A stretch of DNA of 13,598 nucleotides from Lachnospiraceae bacterium (GTDB lineage: Bacteria; Bacillota; Clostridia; Lachnospirales; Lachnospiraceae): positions 1 through 13,598 of the forward strand of contig JABZIV010000045.1 in the NCBI GenBank assembly GCA_015258095.1. The letters run 5' to 3'. The notes beneath the pieces were generated by a model, which did not search any database, was not told where the DNA came from, and saw nothing but the letters and a program-made list of their open reading frames with translations. The translations under genes were made by a program, and so were the position numbers. The first letter of the stretch is position 1. Every line of letters begins with the position of its first letter. Below, piece by piece: positions 6,039-13,521 of the stretch.

Positions 6039-8624
6039 ATGGAGGAGAAGAAAAAAAATCAATCGAAGGAAAAAAGGAATCTGAAGCTGAGTACAAAGAT
6101 GTCCCTTATTTTAGGACTCTTATCCGCTTTGGCATTTTTGTTTTATGGTATAGTCCTGATTCATTATAGCAAGACCTACGTAGACAAAATGATTGATGGC
6201 AATATGGTGGATAAGTCACACATGGCCATGAATGATGTAGATAATATTCTGGTTAATGCGGAAACCATTGCGGAAACCATTAAAGATAGTGTTACCGCTT
6301 CGTATGAAGCGGATGCAAAGGGAACGGACGATGTTTGGACGGTAGTGAATAGTGATGGAAACCCCATCAAGACTACGGCAATGGGTCCCGCCGTTTTCCA
6401 GTCGAAGGTGAAGAATGCGGTTCTCACAAAGAGTCAGTATGCGGCAGAGAATGCCCTGATTAACTCTCTGTATGCCGCAGTAAACAGTAATGAGGATCTT
6501 TTCGGCGTTGGTGTTTATTTTGAGCCGAATGGGTTCGTAAAAGGGATAGACGACTATTCGATGTACATTTCCCGGGATGATGCGAAAAACAGGAAGGTGG
6601 AAACCTACAACGCATCCTACCAGGAAGGCGATGATTATAAGAAAGTAAAGGAAAGCAAGAAGACCCAGGTGACATCTATTTATCAGGATGTTTATACGAA
6701 GGACTGGGTGTTCTCTATCAATGTGCCGATTGTGGTGAATGATGAGTACAAGGGATTTGTTCTGGTTGACATGGGTCTTTCCACTTTCGAAATTTTGCAG
6801 CAGAAGGATAGCCGATTTCCCTCTCTCTACGTCAATATGTTGGACGGCAGCGGCAATATTGCCTACTCCATGCATAAGGACGTCATTGCAAAGCCTTTTA
6901 AAGATACGGTATCGAAAGAAACGTATGAGAAAATCGCAAAAGGTATGGAAGGTGGAAAGTCTTTCAATGTTGTGACAAACAGCAAGAAAAATGGAAAAGT
7001 GGTACGTTATATCTCTCCGCTTAATGTGGGGGATAAAGACTGGTGGATTGGCGTTACCATTTCCGAAGCGGAATATAACCAGGCAAAAAACAGTTTGATT
7101 TTGCTTTCGAATATAGTGACCTTAATTGCAGTACTTGTTTTGGCCGGTTTGACCCATTTCTTCGTCAGACGTTCCCTGAAGCCGTTACAGAACATTTCCA
7201 ATGCCGGTCTGAAGGTTGCAGAGGGCGATTTCGATGTAGAGATTGCTTATAAGAAGAAAGATGAGATTGGACTTCTTGCAGACAGCATGAAGGAAATCAT
7301 GGATCGGATTCGTGCGATTATCGCTGATTTGCAGGAGAAACTTGCAGAACTTGCAAAGGGAAATTATCGTTTGGATCTGTCTGATGAGCAGTATTACCAG
7401 GGTGCTTACTTCCCGCTTCTGAAGTCCCTCAGGGAAATTAGCAGAGACCTTTCGAATACCATGAAGGGAATCGTCAATTCCGCAAACCAGGTATCCCTTG
7501 GTGCAGAGCAGGTAAGTAATGCTTCCCAGACCCTTTCCCAGGGTGCTACAGAGCAGGCTTCTTCTATTGAAGAGCTTTCCGCTACGATGGATGATATCTC
7601 CGGAAAGATCAGCAATACGGCAAAGGTTTCCGAAGAAGTTGCCCAGCTCAGTAATGAAAGTGAGAAGGCGGTATCCCTCAGTAACCAGAAGATGAGCGAT
7701 ATGTCGAAGGCGATGGCGGATATCACGGAGAAGTCCAACGAAATCAGTAAGATTATCAAGACCATTGACGATATTGCCTTCCAGACCAATATTCTTTCCC
7801 TGAATGCGGCAATTGAGGCGGCGCGTGCAGGTGCAGCCGGAAAGGGCTTCGCCGTTGTTGCCGATGAAGTAGGAAACCTTGCACAGAAGTCTGCAAAAGC
7901 AGCCCAGAATACCAGTGTCTTGATAGAAGAGACGATTGATGCGGTAAACAAGGGAGCAAAGATTTCTGAAGAGACAGCGGAATCATTGAATGTTGTCGCA
8001 GCACAGACGAAGAAGATTAATCACTTTATTACGGACATTTCGGCGGCTTCCGATGAGCAGGCGAAGGGTGTGAAGCAGGTCAGCATCGGTATCGATCAGA
8101 TTTCTTCCGTTGTACAGAGTAACTCCGCTACAGCAGAGGAGAGTGCGGCTTCCGCTGAAGAACTGTACGGTCAGGCAAATCTCCTGAACAACCTCATGGA
8201 GCGGTTTATCTTACAGGAGGAGACAGAGCAGGCGCCTGCGAAAAAAGTAGAGAAGACAGAGCCGGAGAAGAAAGAAGAAAAGAAAGAGGCAGAGAAAGAG
8301 GCTTCATTCGATAAAAAAGCTACGGTTGAAAAGAAGGAGAAGAACGTTGTAAAAGCGCAAGCAAAGAAAGAAAATACTGTTTCGAAAGGCACGGAAAAGA
8401 AAGCGGATTTGCAGGAAAAGCCGCACGAAGAAAAGAAGCAGGAAGAAAAGAAACCTGTTTCTCGGAAAACCGTTTCGGTGAAGAAAGAGGAAACAGAGCC
8501 GTACGTGGTTGAAGAAGGGATTGATTTAACCACTGTACCCGAACCGAAAACACCGCCGAAAGAGTTTGCGGAGACAAAGAGAGACGCATGGACGGTAGAC
8601 TCCTTCGATAGCGATAAGTACTAA
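6039..8624 (+). CDS. Methyl-accepting chemotaxis protein, dCache sensor
   Basis: This chemoreceptor senses an extracellular ligand and controls CheA. I choose ATG 6039 (861 residues) over the in-frame ATG 5982 because AGGAAGG at 6024-6030 is correctly spaced for it and the added 19 residues have no support. In order it has a basic N-terminus, TM1 (about 21-43), a roughly 300-residue periplasm-type dCache domain, and TM2 (about 353-376). A HAMP domain starting FFVRRSLKPL (to about 430) comes next. The cytoplasmic coiled coil has its hairpin tip at DIAFQTNILSLNAAIEAARA and continues into GKGFAVVADEVGNLAQKSA (roughly 577-625). The final 135 residues (from about 727) are an unusual Lys/Glu-rich, Pro-containing tail ending in SFDSDKY. 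No E. coli-type NWETF pentapeptide is present. The dCache ligand is unknown. The gene is followed by a clear terminator and is not in a che operon here. Confidence 0.95.
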   Translation: MEEKKKNQSKEKRNLKLSTKMSLILGLLSALAFLFYGIVLIHYSKTYVDKMIDGNMVDKSHMAMNDVDNILVNAETIAETIKDSVTASYEADAKGTDDVWTVVNSDGNPIKTTAMGPAVFQSKVKNAVLTKSQYAAENALINSLYAAVNSNEDLFGVGVYFEPNGFVKGIDDYSMYISRDDAKNRKVETYNASYQEGDDYKKVKESKKTQVTSIYQDVYTKDWVFSINVPIVVNDEYKGFVLVDMGLSTFEILQQKDSRFPSLYVNMLDGSGNIAYSMHKDVIAKPFKDTVSKETYEKIAKGMEGGKSFNVVTNSKKNGKVVRYISPLNVGDKDWWIGVTISEAEYNQAKNSLILLSNIVTLIAVLVLAGLTHFFVRRSLKPLQNISNAGLKVAEGDFDVEIAYKKKDEIGLLADSMKEIMDRIRAIIADLQEKLAELAKGNYRLDLSDEQYYQGAYFPLLKSLREISRDLSNTMKGIVNSANQVSLGAEQVSNASQTLSQGATEQASSIEELSATMDDISGKISNTAKVSEEVAQLSNESEKAVSLSNQKMSDMSKAMADITEKSNEISKIIKTIDDIAFQTNILSLNAAIEAARAGAAGKGFAVVADEVGNLAQKSAKAAQNTSVLIEETIDAVNKGAKISEETAESLNVVAAQTKKINHFITDISAASDEQAKGVKQVSIGIDQISSVVQSNSATAEESAASAEELYGQANLLNNLMERFILQEETEQAPAKKVEKTEPEKKEEKKEAEKEASFDKKATVEKKEKNVVKAQAKKENTVSKGTEKKADLQEKPHEEKKQEEKKPVSRKTVSVKKEETEPYVVEEGIDLTTVPEPKTPPKEFAETKRDAWTVDSFDSDKY

Positions 8625-8674
8625 AATTTATCGGAGAAGTTCTGTTGAACCATCCGATTATAAAGGAAGAAGAA

Positions 8675-8715
8675 AGCACTTCTCGCAGTTTACGAGCTGC
8701 GTGAGGTGCTTTTTT
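8675..8715 (+). terminator. Rho-independent terminator after the chemoreceptor
   Basis: AGCACTTCTCGCAG (8675-8688) pairs with CTGCGTGAGGTGCT (8697-8710) across an 8-base loop with two internal mismatches, and is followed directly by a T-tract. It lies 50 bp after the chemoreceptor stop and should isolate it from the lyase gene. Confidence 0.88.
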
Positions 8716-8717
8716 AC

Positions 8718-8746
8718 TTGAAGGACAGCGTATTTCGTTTTATCCT
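8718..8746 (+). promoter_or_regulatory. Promoter candidate for the C-S lyase gene
   Basis: TTGAAG (8718-8723) and TATCCT (8741-8746) are separated by exactly 17 bases, each matching the vegetative consensus at four of six positions. It sits just after the preceding terminator and about 39 bp before the lyase start, as expected for an independent gene. Confidence 0.38.
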
Positions 8747-8784
8747 TTGCTGTGGAAAACTTGTTTTTAGTGAAGGAGGATAGG

Positions 8785-9990
8785 ATGCGTTTTGATTTTA
8801 CCAGTATTCTTGATCGGCATGGAAAGGATGCGAAAGCGGTAGACGGGATCGGGAAAGTGCCGGGGGCTCCGGGAAAGCCCAAGGACGGATTCGATGCGAT
8901 TCCGATGTGGGTTGCGGATATGAATTTCCCGACCGCGCCCTGCATTCTGGAGGCTATGGAGGAGCGCTTAAAGCACCCTTGTTTTGGCTACTTTGAACCG
9001 ACGAAGAGCTACTATGACCGGATTATCCGCTGGCATAAGGAGGTGAAGGGGGTAGAAGATCTTCAGCCGGAGAACATTTACTATGAAAATGGCGTACTGG
9101 GCGGTTTACTCTCTGCCCTTTCTCTCTTTTGCTCGAAAGGAGACAAAGTTCTTCTGCATTCCCCGACCTATGTCGGGTTTACCAGAAGCCTGGAGAACAA
9201 TGGCTATGCCATAGTGCAGACGCCGCTCTTCCGCGATGAAAAAGGAATCTGGCGGATGGATTACGAGGATATGGAAAGAAAGCTGAGAGAAGAAAAAATT
9301 CACGCAGCGGTGTTCTGTTCTCCCCATAATCCGACGGGGAGAGTGTGGGAAAGAGAGGAACTGGAAAAGATGATGGCGCTTTTCGAAAAGTATGAAGTGC
9401 AGATTGTTTCCGATGAAATCTGGTCGGATATCATTCTTCCGGGACATCACCATATTCCTACGCAGTCCGTGAATGCTTATGCCAGGGAACATACGGTTGC
9501 GTTATATGCGCCGTCCAAAACCTTCAATCTGGCAGGTCTTGTGGGCGCTTATCATGTTGTGTATAACCGTACGCTGACGGATCGGATGAGCAAAGAGACT
9601 TCCCTTACACACTATAACACGATGAATGTTCTCTCTATGCACGCGCTCATCGGGGCGTATTCCGAAGAGGGAAGAGAGTGGCGGAGAGAGCTCTGTTCCG
9701 TGATACAGGAAAACAGAGACTTTGCCTGCGATTTCATAGAGCAGTTTCTTCCCGGTCTGTCGGTTATGCCGGCAGAAGGAACCTATATGCTCTTCATTGA
9801 CTGCGGAAAGTACCTGGCAGAGCAGGGGATTTCTTTAGAAGAGTTGGAGCGAAAGATGTGGGACTATGGAGTCGCCGTGCAGGACGGCAGGATGTTTCAC
9901 GGGGAAAGCCATGTGCGGATGAATCTTGCCTCTCCAAAGTCCCGGGTGGAAGAAGCCTTTCGGAGGCTGAAAGACTATGTCTTTGTGTAG
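8785..9990 (+). CDS. patB: PLP-dependent C-S lyase, PatB/MalY family
   Basis: This is a fold-type I aminotransferase-class enzyme of the MalY/PatB branch. Members cleave cystathionine or cysteine-type C-S bonds to give pyruvate, ammonia and homocysteine or sulfide. ATG 8785 (401 residues) is preferred over ATG 8752 because AAGGAGG at 8773-8779 precedes it by 5 bases. The N-terminus FDFTSILDRHGKDAKA followed by IPMWVADMNFPTAP is the branch signature. Others are FCSPHNPTGRVW (substrate and PLP contacts), VSDEIWSDI (the Asp that holds the pyridine nitrogen) and APSKTFNLAG, where K245 should form the Schiff base. The C-terminal HVRMNLASP supplies the carboxylate-binding Arg. Length and motifs look intact. 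It appears to stand alone, and the exact substrate (cystathionine, cysteine or another thioether) is not fixed by sequence. In oral anaerobes such enzymes contribute to hydrogen sulfide. Confidence 0.92.
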   Translation: MRFDFTSILDRHGKDAKAVDGIGKVPGAPGKPKDGFDAIPMWVADMNFPTAPCILEAMEERLKHPCFGYFEPTKSYYDRIIRWHKEVKGVEDLQPENIYYENGVLGGLLSALSLFCSKGDKVLLHSPTYVGFTRSLENNGYAIVQTPLFRDEKGIWRMDYEDMERKLREEKIHAAVFCSPHNPTGRVWEREELEKMMALFEKYEVQIVSDEIWSDIILPGHHHIPTQSVNAYAREHTVALYAPSKTFNLAGLVGAYHVVYNRTLTDRMSKETSLTHYNTMNVLSMHALIGAYSEEGREWRRELCSVIQENRDFACDFIEQFLPGLSVMPAEGTYMLFIDCGKYLAEQGISLEELERKMWDYGVAVQDGRMFHGESHVRMNLASPKSRVEEAFRRLKDYVFV

Positions 9991-10083
9991 TGGAGAAAGA
10001 GGCACAAGGAATAAAAAAGGGATGCATTTTCGTAAAGCTGTAAAATAAGGGATAAAAAAGAGAAAAAAACAGAGATAGAAAGC

Positions 10084-10111
10084 TTGACATCTTATAAACA
10101 CATGATAATAT
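10084..10111 (+). promoter_or_regulatory. Promoter of the metal-efflux operon
   Basis: A perfect -35 TTGACA (10084-10089) and a -10 TAATAT (10106-10111) stand 16 bases apart. The last bases of the -35 box and the whole spacer lie in the left arm of the operator, and the -10 lies in its centre, so a bound repressor would cover the promoter. Transcription should start near 10118. Confidence 0.72.
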
Positions 10112-10131
10112 ATTCATGTGTTTATAAGATG
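10088..10131. promoter_or_regulatory. ArsR-type operator: perfect 18-bp inverted repeat
   Basis: The left arm (10088-10105) and right arm (10114-10131) are exact inverted copies, 18 bp each, around an 8-bp AT spacer. The core half-site includes ATAAACACATGA. It overlaps the promoter and lies 32 bp before the ArsR-family start, as expected for autorepression. The right arm is followed by six T (10132-10137). The element could therefore also act as a weak terminator for read-through from the lyase gene, which has no other terminator. Confidence 0.85.
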
Positions 10132-10163
10132 TTTTTTGCAGTAGCGTAGAGGAAGGAGGAGAT

Positions 10164-10496
10164 GTGGTACAGGCGCTTTATAGTCGCAATGATACAAGAA
10201 CGGAAGAAAAAAGAATTGTCTCAGGGGAATTTGCAGAGCTTGCAGAACTGTTCAAGGTTTTTGGAGATTCCACACGGATTAGAATTCTTTATGCCTTATT
10301 TTCCGGAGAGAAAAATGTCACCGAACTCTGCAATGACCTCACGATGAATCAATCCGCCGTTTCTCATCAGCTGAAGATTCTTCGGACTGCGAAGCTCGTG
10401 CACGGCAGAAGAGAAGGAAAGAGTATTGTATATGATTTGGCGGATGAGCATGTGAAGATCATTATTGCAACCGGAATTGAGCATATTGAAGAGTAA
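10164..10496 (+). CDS. ArsR/SmtB-family metal-sensing repressor, zinc type
   Basis: This is a 110-residue winged-helix repressor that releases DNA on binding metal. The start is GTG 10164, downstream of AGGAGG (10154-10159); no in-frame ATG lies nearby. The core FKVFGDSTRIRILYALFSGEK leads to the helix-turn-helix with QSAVSHQLKILRTAKLV and the wing GRREGKSIVYDL. The final helix carries D94-x-H96-x10-H107-xx-E110, the exact spacing of the alpha-5 zinc site known from SmtB and CzrA. The alpha-3 CxC pair of CadC/ArsR is absent; only C56 is there (ELCNDL). Zinc (or cobalt) is therefore the likely signal rather than cadmium, lead or arsenite. It is the first gene of the operon and probably represses its own promoter. 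The protein ends right at the last ligand, E110. Confidence 0.92.
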   Translation: MVQALYSRNDTRTEEKRIVSGEFAELAELFKVFGDSTRIRILYALFSGEKNVTELCNDLTMNQSAVSHQLKILRTAKLVHGRREGKSIVYDLADEHVKIIIATGIEHIEE

Positions 10497-10497
10497 A

Positions 10498-10567
10498 GCA
10501 GGATTTCCTGCAAGGAAAAAAGATACGGCAATTGCTTACAAAAGAAGGGGGGAAAAGCCCCTGTTTT
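10498..10567 (+). other. Two small hairpins between repressor and HMA gene
   Basis: GCAGG-ATTT-CCTGC (10498-10511) starts right after the repressor stop. A second, GGGG-AAAAG-CCCC (10549-10561), is followed by TGTTTT. The second resembles a weak terminator and might lower expression of the downstream efflux genes relative to the repressor. Both stems are only 4-5 bp, so the function is uncertain. Confidence 0.3.
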
Positions 10568-10590
10568 AGGAAAAAGAAAGAGAGGATATG

Positions 10591-10809
10591 ATGAAAAAGA
10601 AGTTTGATTGTGAGATTGATTGTGCCAATTGTGCAGCGAAGGTACAGGATGCTATTTTGAAAATGGAAGGCGTACAGTCCGCGAAAGTCAATTTCCTGAT
10701 GCAGAAGTTCACTTTGGAAGCGGAAGATGCGCGTTTCGAAGAGATTTTGAAGGAAGCCGTTCGTGTAGGAAAGACGATTGAGCCGGATTTTTCGGTGCTG
10801 GGTGTCTAG
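10591..10809 (+). CDS. Free-standing HMA-domain metal-binding protein
   Basis: This is a 72-residue protein made of a single heavy-metal-associated domain (beta-alpha-beta-beta-alpha-beta). Metal ligands are the DCANC motif (D10, C11, C14), close to the GMDCANCA motif that fronts ZntA/CadA-type zinc and cadmium ATPases; C7 is an additional nearby thiol. The Asp before the CxxC is typical of the Zn/Cd class rather than copper chaperones. ATG 10591 is preferred over the adjacent ATG 10588 because GAGG (10582-10585) is then 5 bases away. The gene lies between the repressor and an ATPase that lacks an HMA domain, so it probably supplies that missing domain in trans, either by passing metal or by regulating transport. 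Part of the efflux operon. Confidence 0.9.
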   Translation: MKKKFDCEIDCANCAAKVQDAILKMEGVQSAKVNFLMQKFTLEAEDARFEEILKEAVRVGKTIEPDFSVLGV

Positions 10810-10910
10810 GGATACGGTTTTATATATAAAGTAGAGTATAGAGAAGGGTCTTTAGGATAAACCTGTCGGAATCGTGCAGGTATAGAGAGTAAGGGTACAG
10901 AGGGGGAAGT

Positions 10911-12860
10911 ATGTCGGAGAAACTGAAAAGAGAAAGAAATCGGCTTGTGATATCGTTCATTATCTTTGTGCTTTTGATGGTTATAGAGAAGGGAAAATGT
11001 ATTCCTTTTTTCAATGCGCACCCGCTTTACTTTCTTCCCCTGTTTCTGCTTCCATATTTTTTGAGCGGTTATAAGGTGCTGTGGGAATGTCTCCTGGGGA
11101 TAAAGAACAGGAGACCGTTTGATGAATCCCTCCTTATGACGATCGCGACGATTGGTGCATTTTTTGCCGGAGAGTTTGCAGAGGCGGTAGCCGTCATGGT
11201 TTTCTATCAGATAGGGGAACTCTTTCAGGGCTATGCAGTGGGAAGAAGCCGTGCCTCCATTAAGGAACTGATGAATATCGTGCCGGAGTATGCGAATGTG
11301 GAGCGGGAGGATGGCAGCGTAGAAACGATAGATCCGGACGAAGTGGAAATCGGAGACATCCTTCTGATTAAGCCGGGAGAGAAGGTTCCTGTTGACGGCG
11401 TGGTGAAGAGTGGTGAAAGCATGGTGAATACGGCGGCGCTGACCGGAGAGTCCGTGCCCCGTTCCGTTAAACCGGGGGCGAGCATCATTTCCGGCTGTAT
11501 CAACGGAGAAGGGCTTCTCCGAATCGAAGCCACGAAATGCTTTGAGGATTCTACCGTTTCGAAGATTCTGGAACTTGTGGAAGAGGCATCGGAGAAGAAG
11601 TCCAGGACGGAGAACTTCATCACGCGTTTTGCCAAGGTCTATACGCCGATTGTGGTCTTCTCCGCACTTGCGCTCGCTGTTGTGCCGAATCTCTTTCTTC
11701 TTGTCGGCGTTCTTCTTCGTGTATTTCCGGCTGAGGTATGGGAGCTTCACCCTCCTATGGTTTGGCTTTATCGTGCGTGCACATTCTTGGTTGTTTCCTG
11801 TCCCTGTGCACTCGTGATTTCCGTGCCGCTTTCGTTTTTCGGCGGCATCGGTGCGGCATCCAGAGAAGGAATCCTGGTGAAGGGCTCCAATTATCTGGAA
11901 CTCGTGTCCAAACTGGCGGTTCTCGTTACGGATAAGACCGGAACGCTTACGAAGGGGAATTTTGTCGTAGAAAAGATATATCCCGCGGAAGGCATTACGG
12001 AAGAGGAAGTTCTTTCTGTTGCAGCCGAAGCGGAAAACGGTTCCACGCATCCCATTGCGAAATCCATCTTGCAGGCCTACCAGGAAGGAAATTTCCTGAA
12101 AGTGGAACTGCTTATTCCCGATAAGACGGAAAATCGTAGCGGAAAAGGACTCATTGCGAAGGTGGGCGAGAAGGAAATCCTGGTCGGTAGCGGAAGGCTG
12201 ATGGAAGACTTTCGGATTTCTTACACGGATGTAGAGGACAGCGCGGCAACAGTTTGCCATGTGGCAAGAGACGGACAGTATCTTGGAAAGATTTGCATCG
12301 CCGATGAGATAAAGGAAAGCAGCAAAGAGGCGATTTTGAAAATGAAGATGGAAGGCGTAAAGCAGGTGGTTATGCTGACCGGAGACAGTAAGCCCGTTGC
12401 CGAGGAAGTCGGGAGGATTCTTGCTGTGGATCAGGTCTACAGTGAGTTGCTTCCGGCGGGAAAGGTGGAAAAGGTGGAAGAGCTTTTCCGGGGACTCACG
12501 GAGAACGGGCAGCAGAAAGGATACCTTGCTTTTGTAGGAGACGGTATTAATGATGCACCGGTGCTTTCCCGTTCCGATGTCGGCATTGCGATGGGCGGTA
12601 TGGGTTCCGATGCGGCGATTGAAGCTGCGGATATCGTCATCATGGATGATGACCTGGGGAAGATTCCGAGAGTCATTGCGATAGGAAAAAGGACGGTTCG
12701 GATAGCGACGGAAAATATCGTATTTGCGCTCACTGTCAAGATTCTGGTTTTGCTTCTCAGTGCTTTGGGGCTTGCCAATATGTGGGCGGCAGTTTTTGCG
12801 GATGTCGGTGTGACAGTACTTTGCATCATCAATGCCATGCGTCTTTTGAAGAAGGCATAA
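10911..12860 (+). CDS. cadA: P1B-2-type Zn/Cd/Pb-exporting ATPase without HMA domain
   Basis: This 649-residue membrane pump exports divalent soft metals using ATP. It begins almost directly with the first membrane segment (about 12-26) and has no N-terminal CxxC domain. The actuator motif is TGES (178-181). The membrane metal site is CPC (297-299), with K610 in TM7 and D631 in TM8 (FADVGVT), the combination that defines the Zn/Cd/Pb group as opposed to copper. The phosphorylated Asp is D341 in DKTGTLTKG. The nucleotide-domain His-Pro is at 380-381 (STHPIA), and GDGIND lies at 543-548. All catalytic motifs are present. The start follows AGGGGGA. The gap from the HMA gene is 101 bp and holds only an ACCTG/CAGGT inverted repeat; it need not contain a promoter. 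ZntA-like is an equally fair name. Confidence 0.95.
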   Translation: MSEKLKRERNRLVISFIIFVLLMVIEKGKCIPFFNAHPLYFLPLFLLPYFLSGYKVLWECLLGIKNRRPFDESLLMTIATIGAFFAGEFAEAVAVMVFYQIGELFQGYAVGRSRASIKELMNIVPEYANVEREDGSVETIDPDEVEIGDILLIKPGEKVPVDGVVKSGESMVNTAALTGESVPRSVKPGASIISGCINGEGLLRIEATKCFEDSTVSKILELVEEASEKKSRTENFITRFAKVYTPIVVFSALALAVVPNLFLLVGVLLRVFPAEVWELHPPMVWLYRACTFLVVSCPCALVISVPLSFFGGIGAASREGILVKGSNYLELVSKLAVLVTDKTGTLTKGNFVVEKIYPAEGITEEEVLSVAAEAENGSTHPIAKSILQAYQEGNFLKVELLIPDKTENRSGKGLIAKVGEKEILVGSGRLMEDFRISYTDVEDSAATVCHVARDGQYLGKICIADEIKESSKEAILKMKMEGVKQVVMLTGDSKPVAEEVGRILAVDQVYSELLPAGKVEKVEELFRGLTENGQQKGYLAFVGDGINDAPVLSRSDVGIAMGGMGSDAAIEAADIVIMDDDLGKIPRVIAIGKRTVRIATENIVFALTVKILVLLLSALGLANMWAAVFADVGVTVLCIINAMRLLKKA

Positions 12861-12899
12861 GAGGGAAAGGAAAAAGTGATTTAGGAAGTTGGAGAGTCT

Positions 12900-13520
12900 A
12901 TGGAGAAGAAACTGGATTTTTTTTATATCGGGGATTCCTATGGAGGAAATCAGGATTGGTGTTTTGATCACATGATGCAGCTTGGCGGATGTGCTGCCGT
13001 AACAGCCTGTGACAGTTCCATCTTCTTTGCCCTGCATCACGGGAAAAGTTCCCTTTACCGGGGAAATCTGGAGAAGATGGAGAAAGATGAGTATCTTTAT
13101 TTTACGGAAGAGATGAAAGACTATCTTCATCCGCGCTGGTCGGGCATCGATAAGCCTGCGCTCTTTGCGGAAGGTTATACGCATTTCCTGAAAAACAGGG
13201 GTGAGAACGGGATAGGAATGGAGATTTTCCCCGGAGACGGAGAGGAAGCCGAAGCACGGAAGAAGATTATTGCGCAGATAGAACAAAACCTCCCGGTTCC
13301 CATTCTGATTTTGAACCACAATGACCCGAAGATGGAAGACTATGTCTGGCATTGGTTTCTCCTGATCGGCTATCGCTATGAAGAAACTGCGGGAAATGAA
13401 GAAGATTCTTTTTCTGTCCAGGCAGTCACATACTCTAAGGCAAACTGGGTGAATTTTCATCGACTTTGGAATACGGGAAAGGATGTAAAAGGCGGATTGA
13501 TTCTATACTCCCTTTCTTAG
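12900..13520 (+). CDS. Unknown cytosolic protein, possible papain/C39-like fold
   Basis: This 206-residue protein has no signal peptide or membrane segment. The start follows GGAG (12891-12894) by 5 bases, only 39 bp after the ATPase, so it is co-transcribed. I cannot name it with certainty. The N-terminal block GGNQDWCFDHMMQLGGCAAVTACD and the later YVWHWFLLIGYRYE look like the Cys and His blocks of papain-like C39-type proteins. C31 and H151 would form the pair, and N182 (KANWVNF) is a possible third residue. The helix following the Cys and the strand of Ile/Leu before the His fit that fold. Whether it is an active peptidase, an acyl-transfer enzyme or a dead relative is open. Its link to metal export is unknown. 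A group II intron begins one base after its stop. Confidence 0.68.
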   Translation: MEKKLDFFYIGDSYGGNQDWCFDHMMQLGGCAAVTACDSSIFFALHHGKSSLYRGNLEKMEKDEYLYFTEEMKDYLHPRWSGIDKPALFAEGYTHFLKNRGENGIGMEIFPGDGEEAEARKKIIAQIEQNLPVPILILNHNDPKMEDYVWHWFLLIGYRYEETAGNEEDSFSVQAVTYSKANWVNFHRLWNTGKDVKGGLILYSLS

Positions 13521-13521
13521 A

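Noticed and set aside
6170..7090. Amino-acid-sensing signature in the dCache domain
   Set aside because: I looked for the Tyr, Arg-x-Trp-Tyr and Asp pattern known from amino-acid-binding dCache receptors and could not align it, so I assign no ligand.
10806..13460. An 884-codon open frame on the minus strand
   Set aside because: It lies antisense to the ATPase and the following gene, which carry complete family motifs and good ribosome sites. Its translation is rich in His, Arg and Phe without any domain, as expected from the shadow of GA-rich coding DNA.
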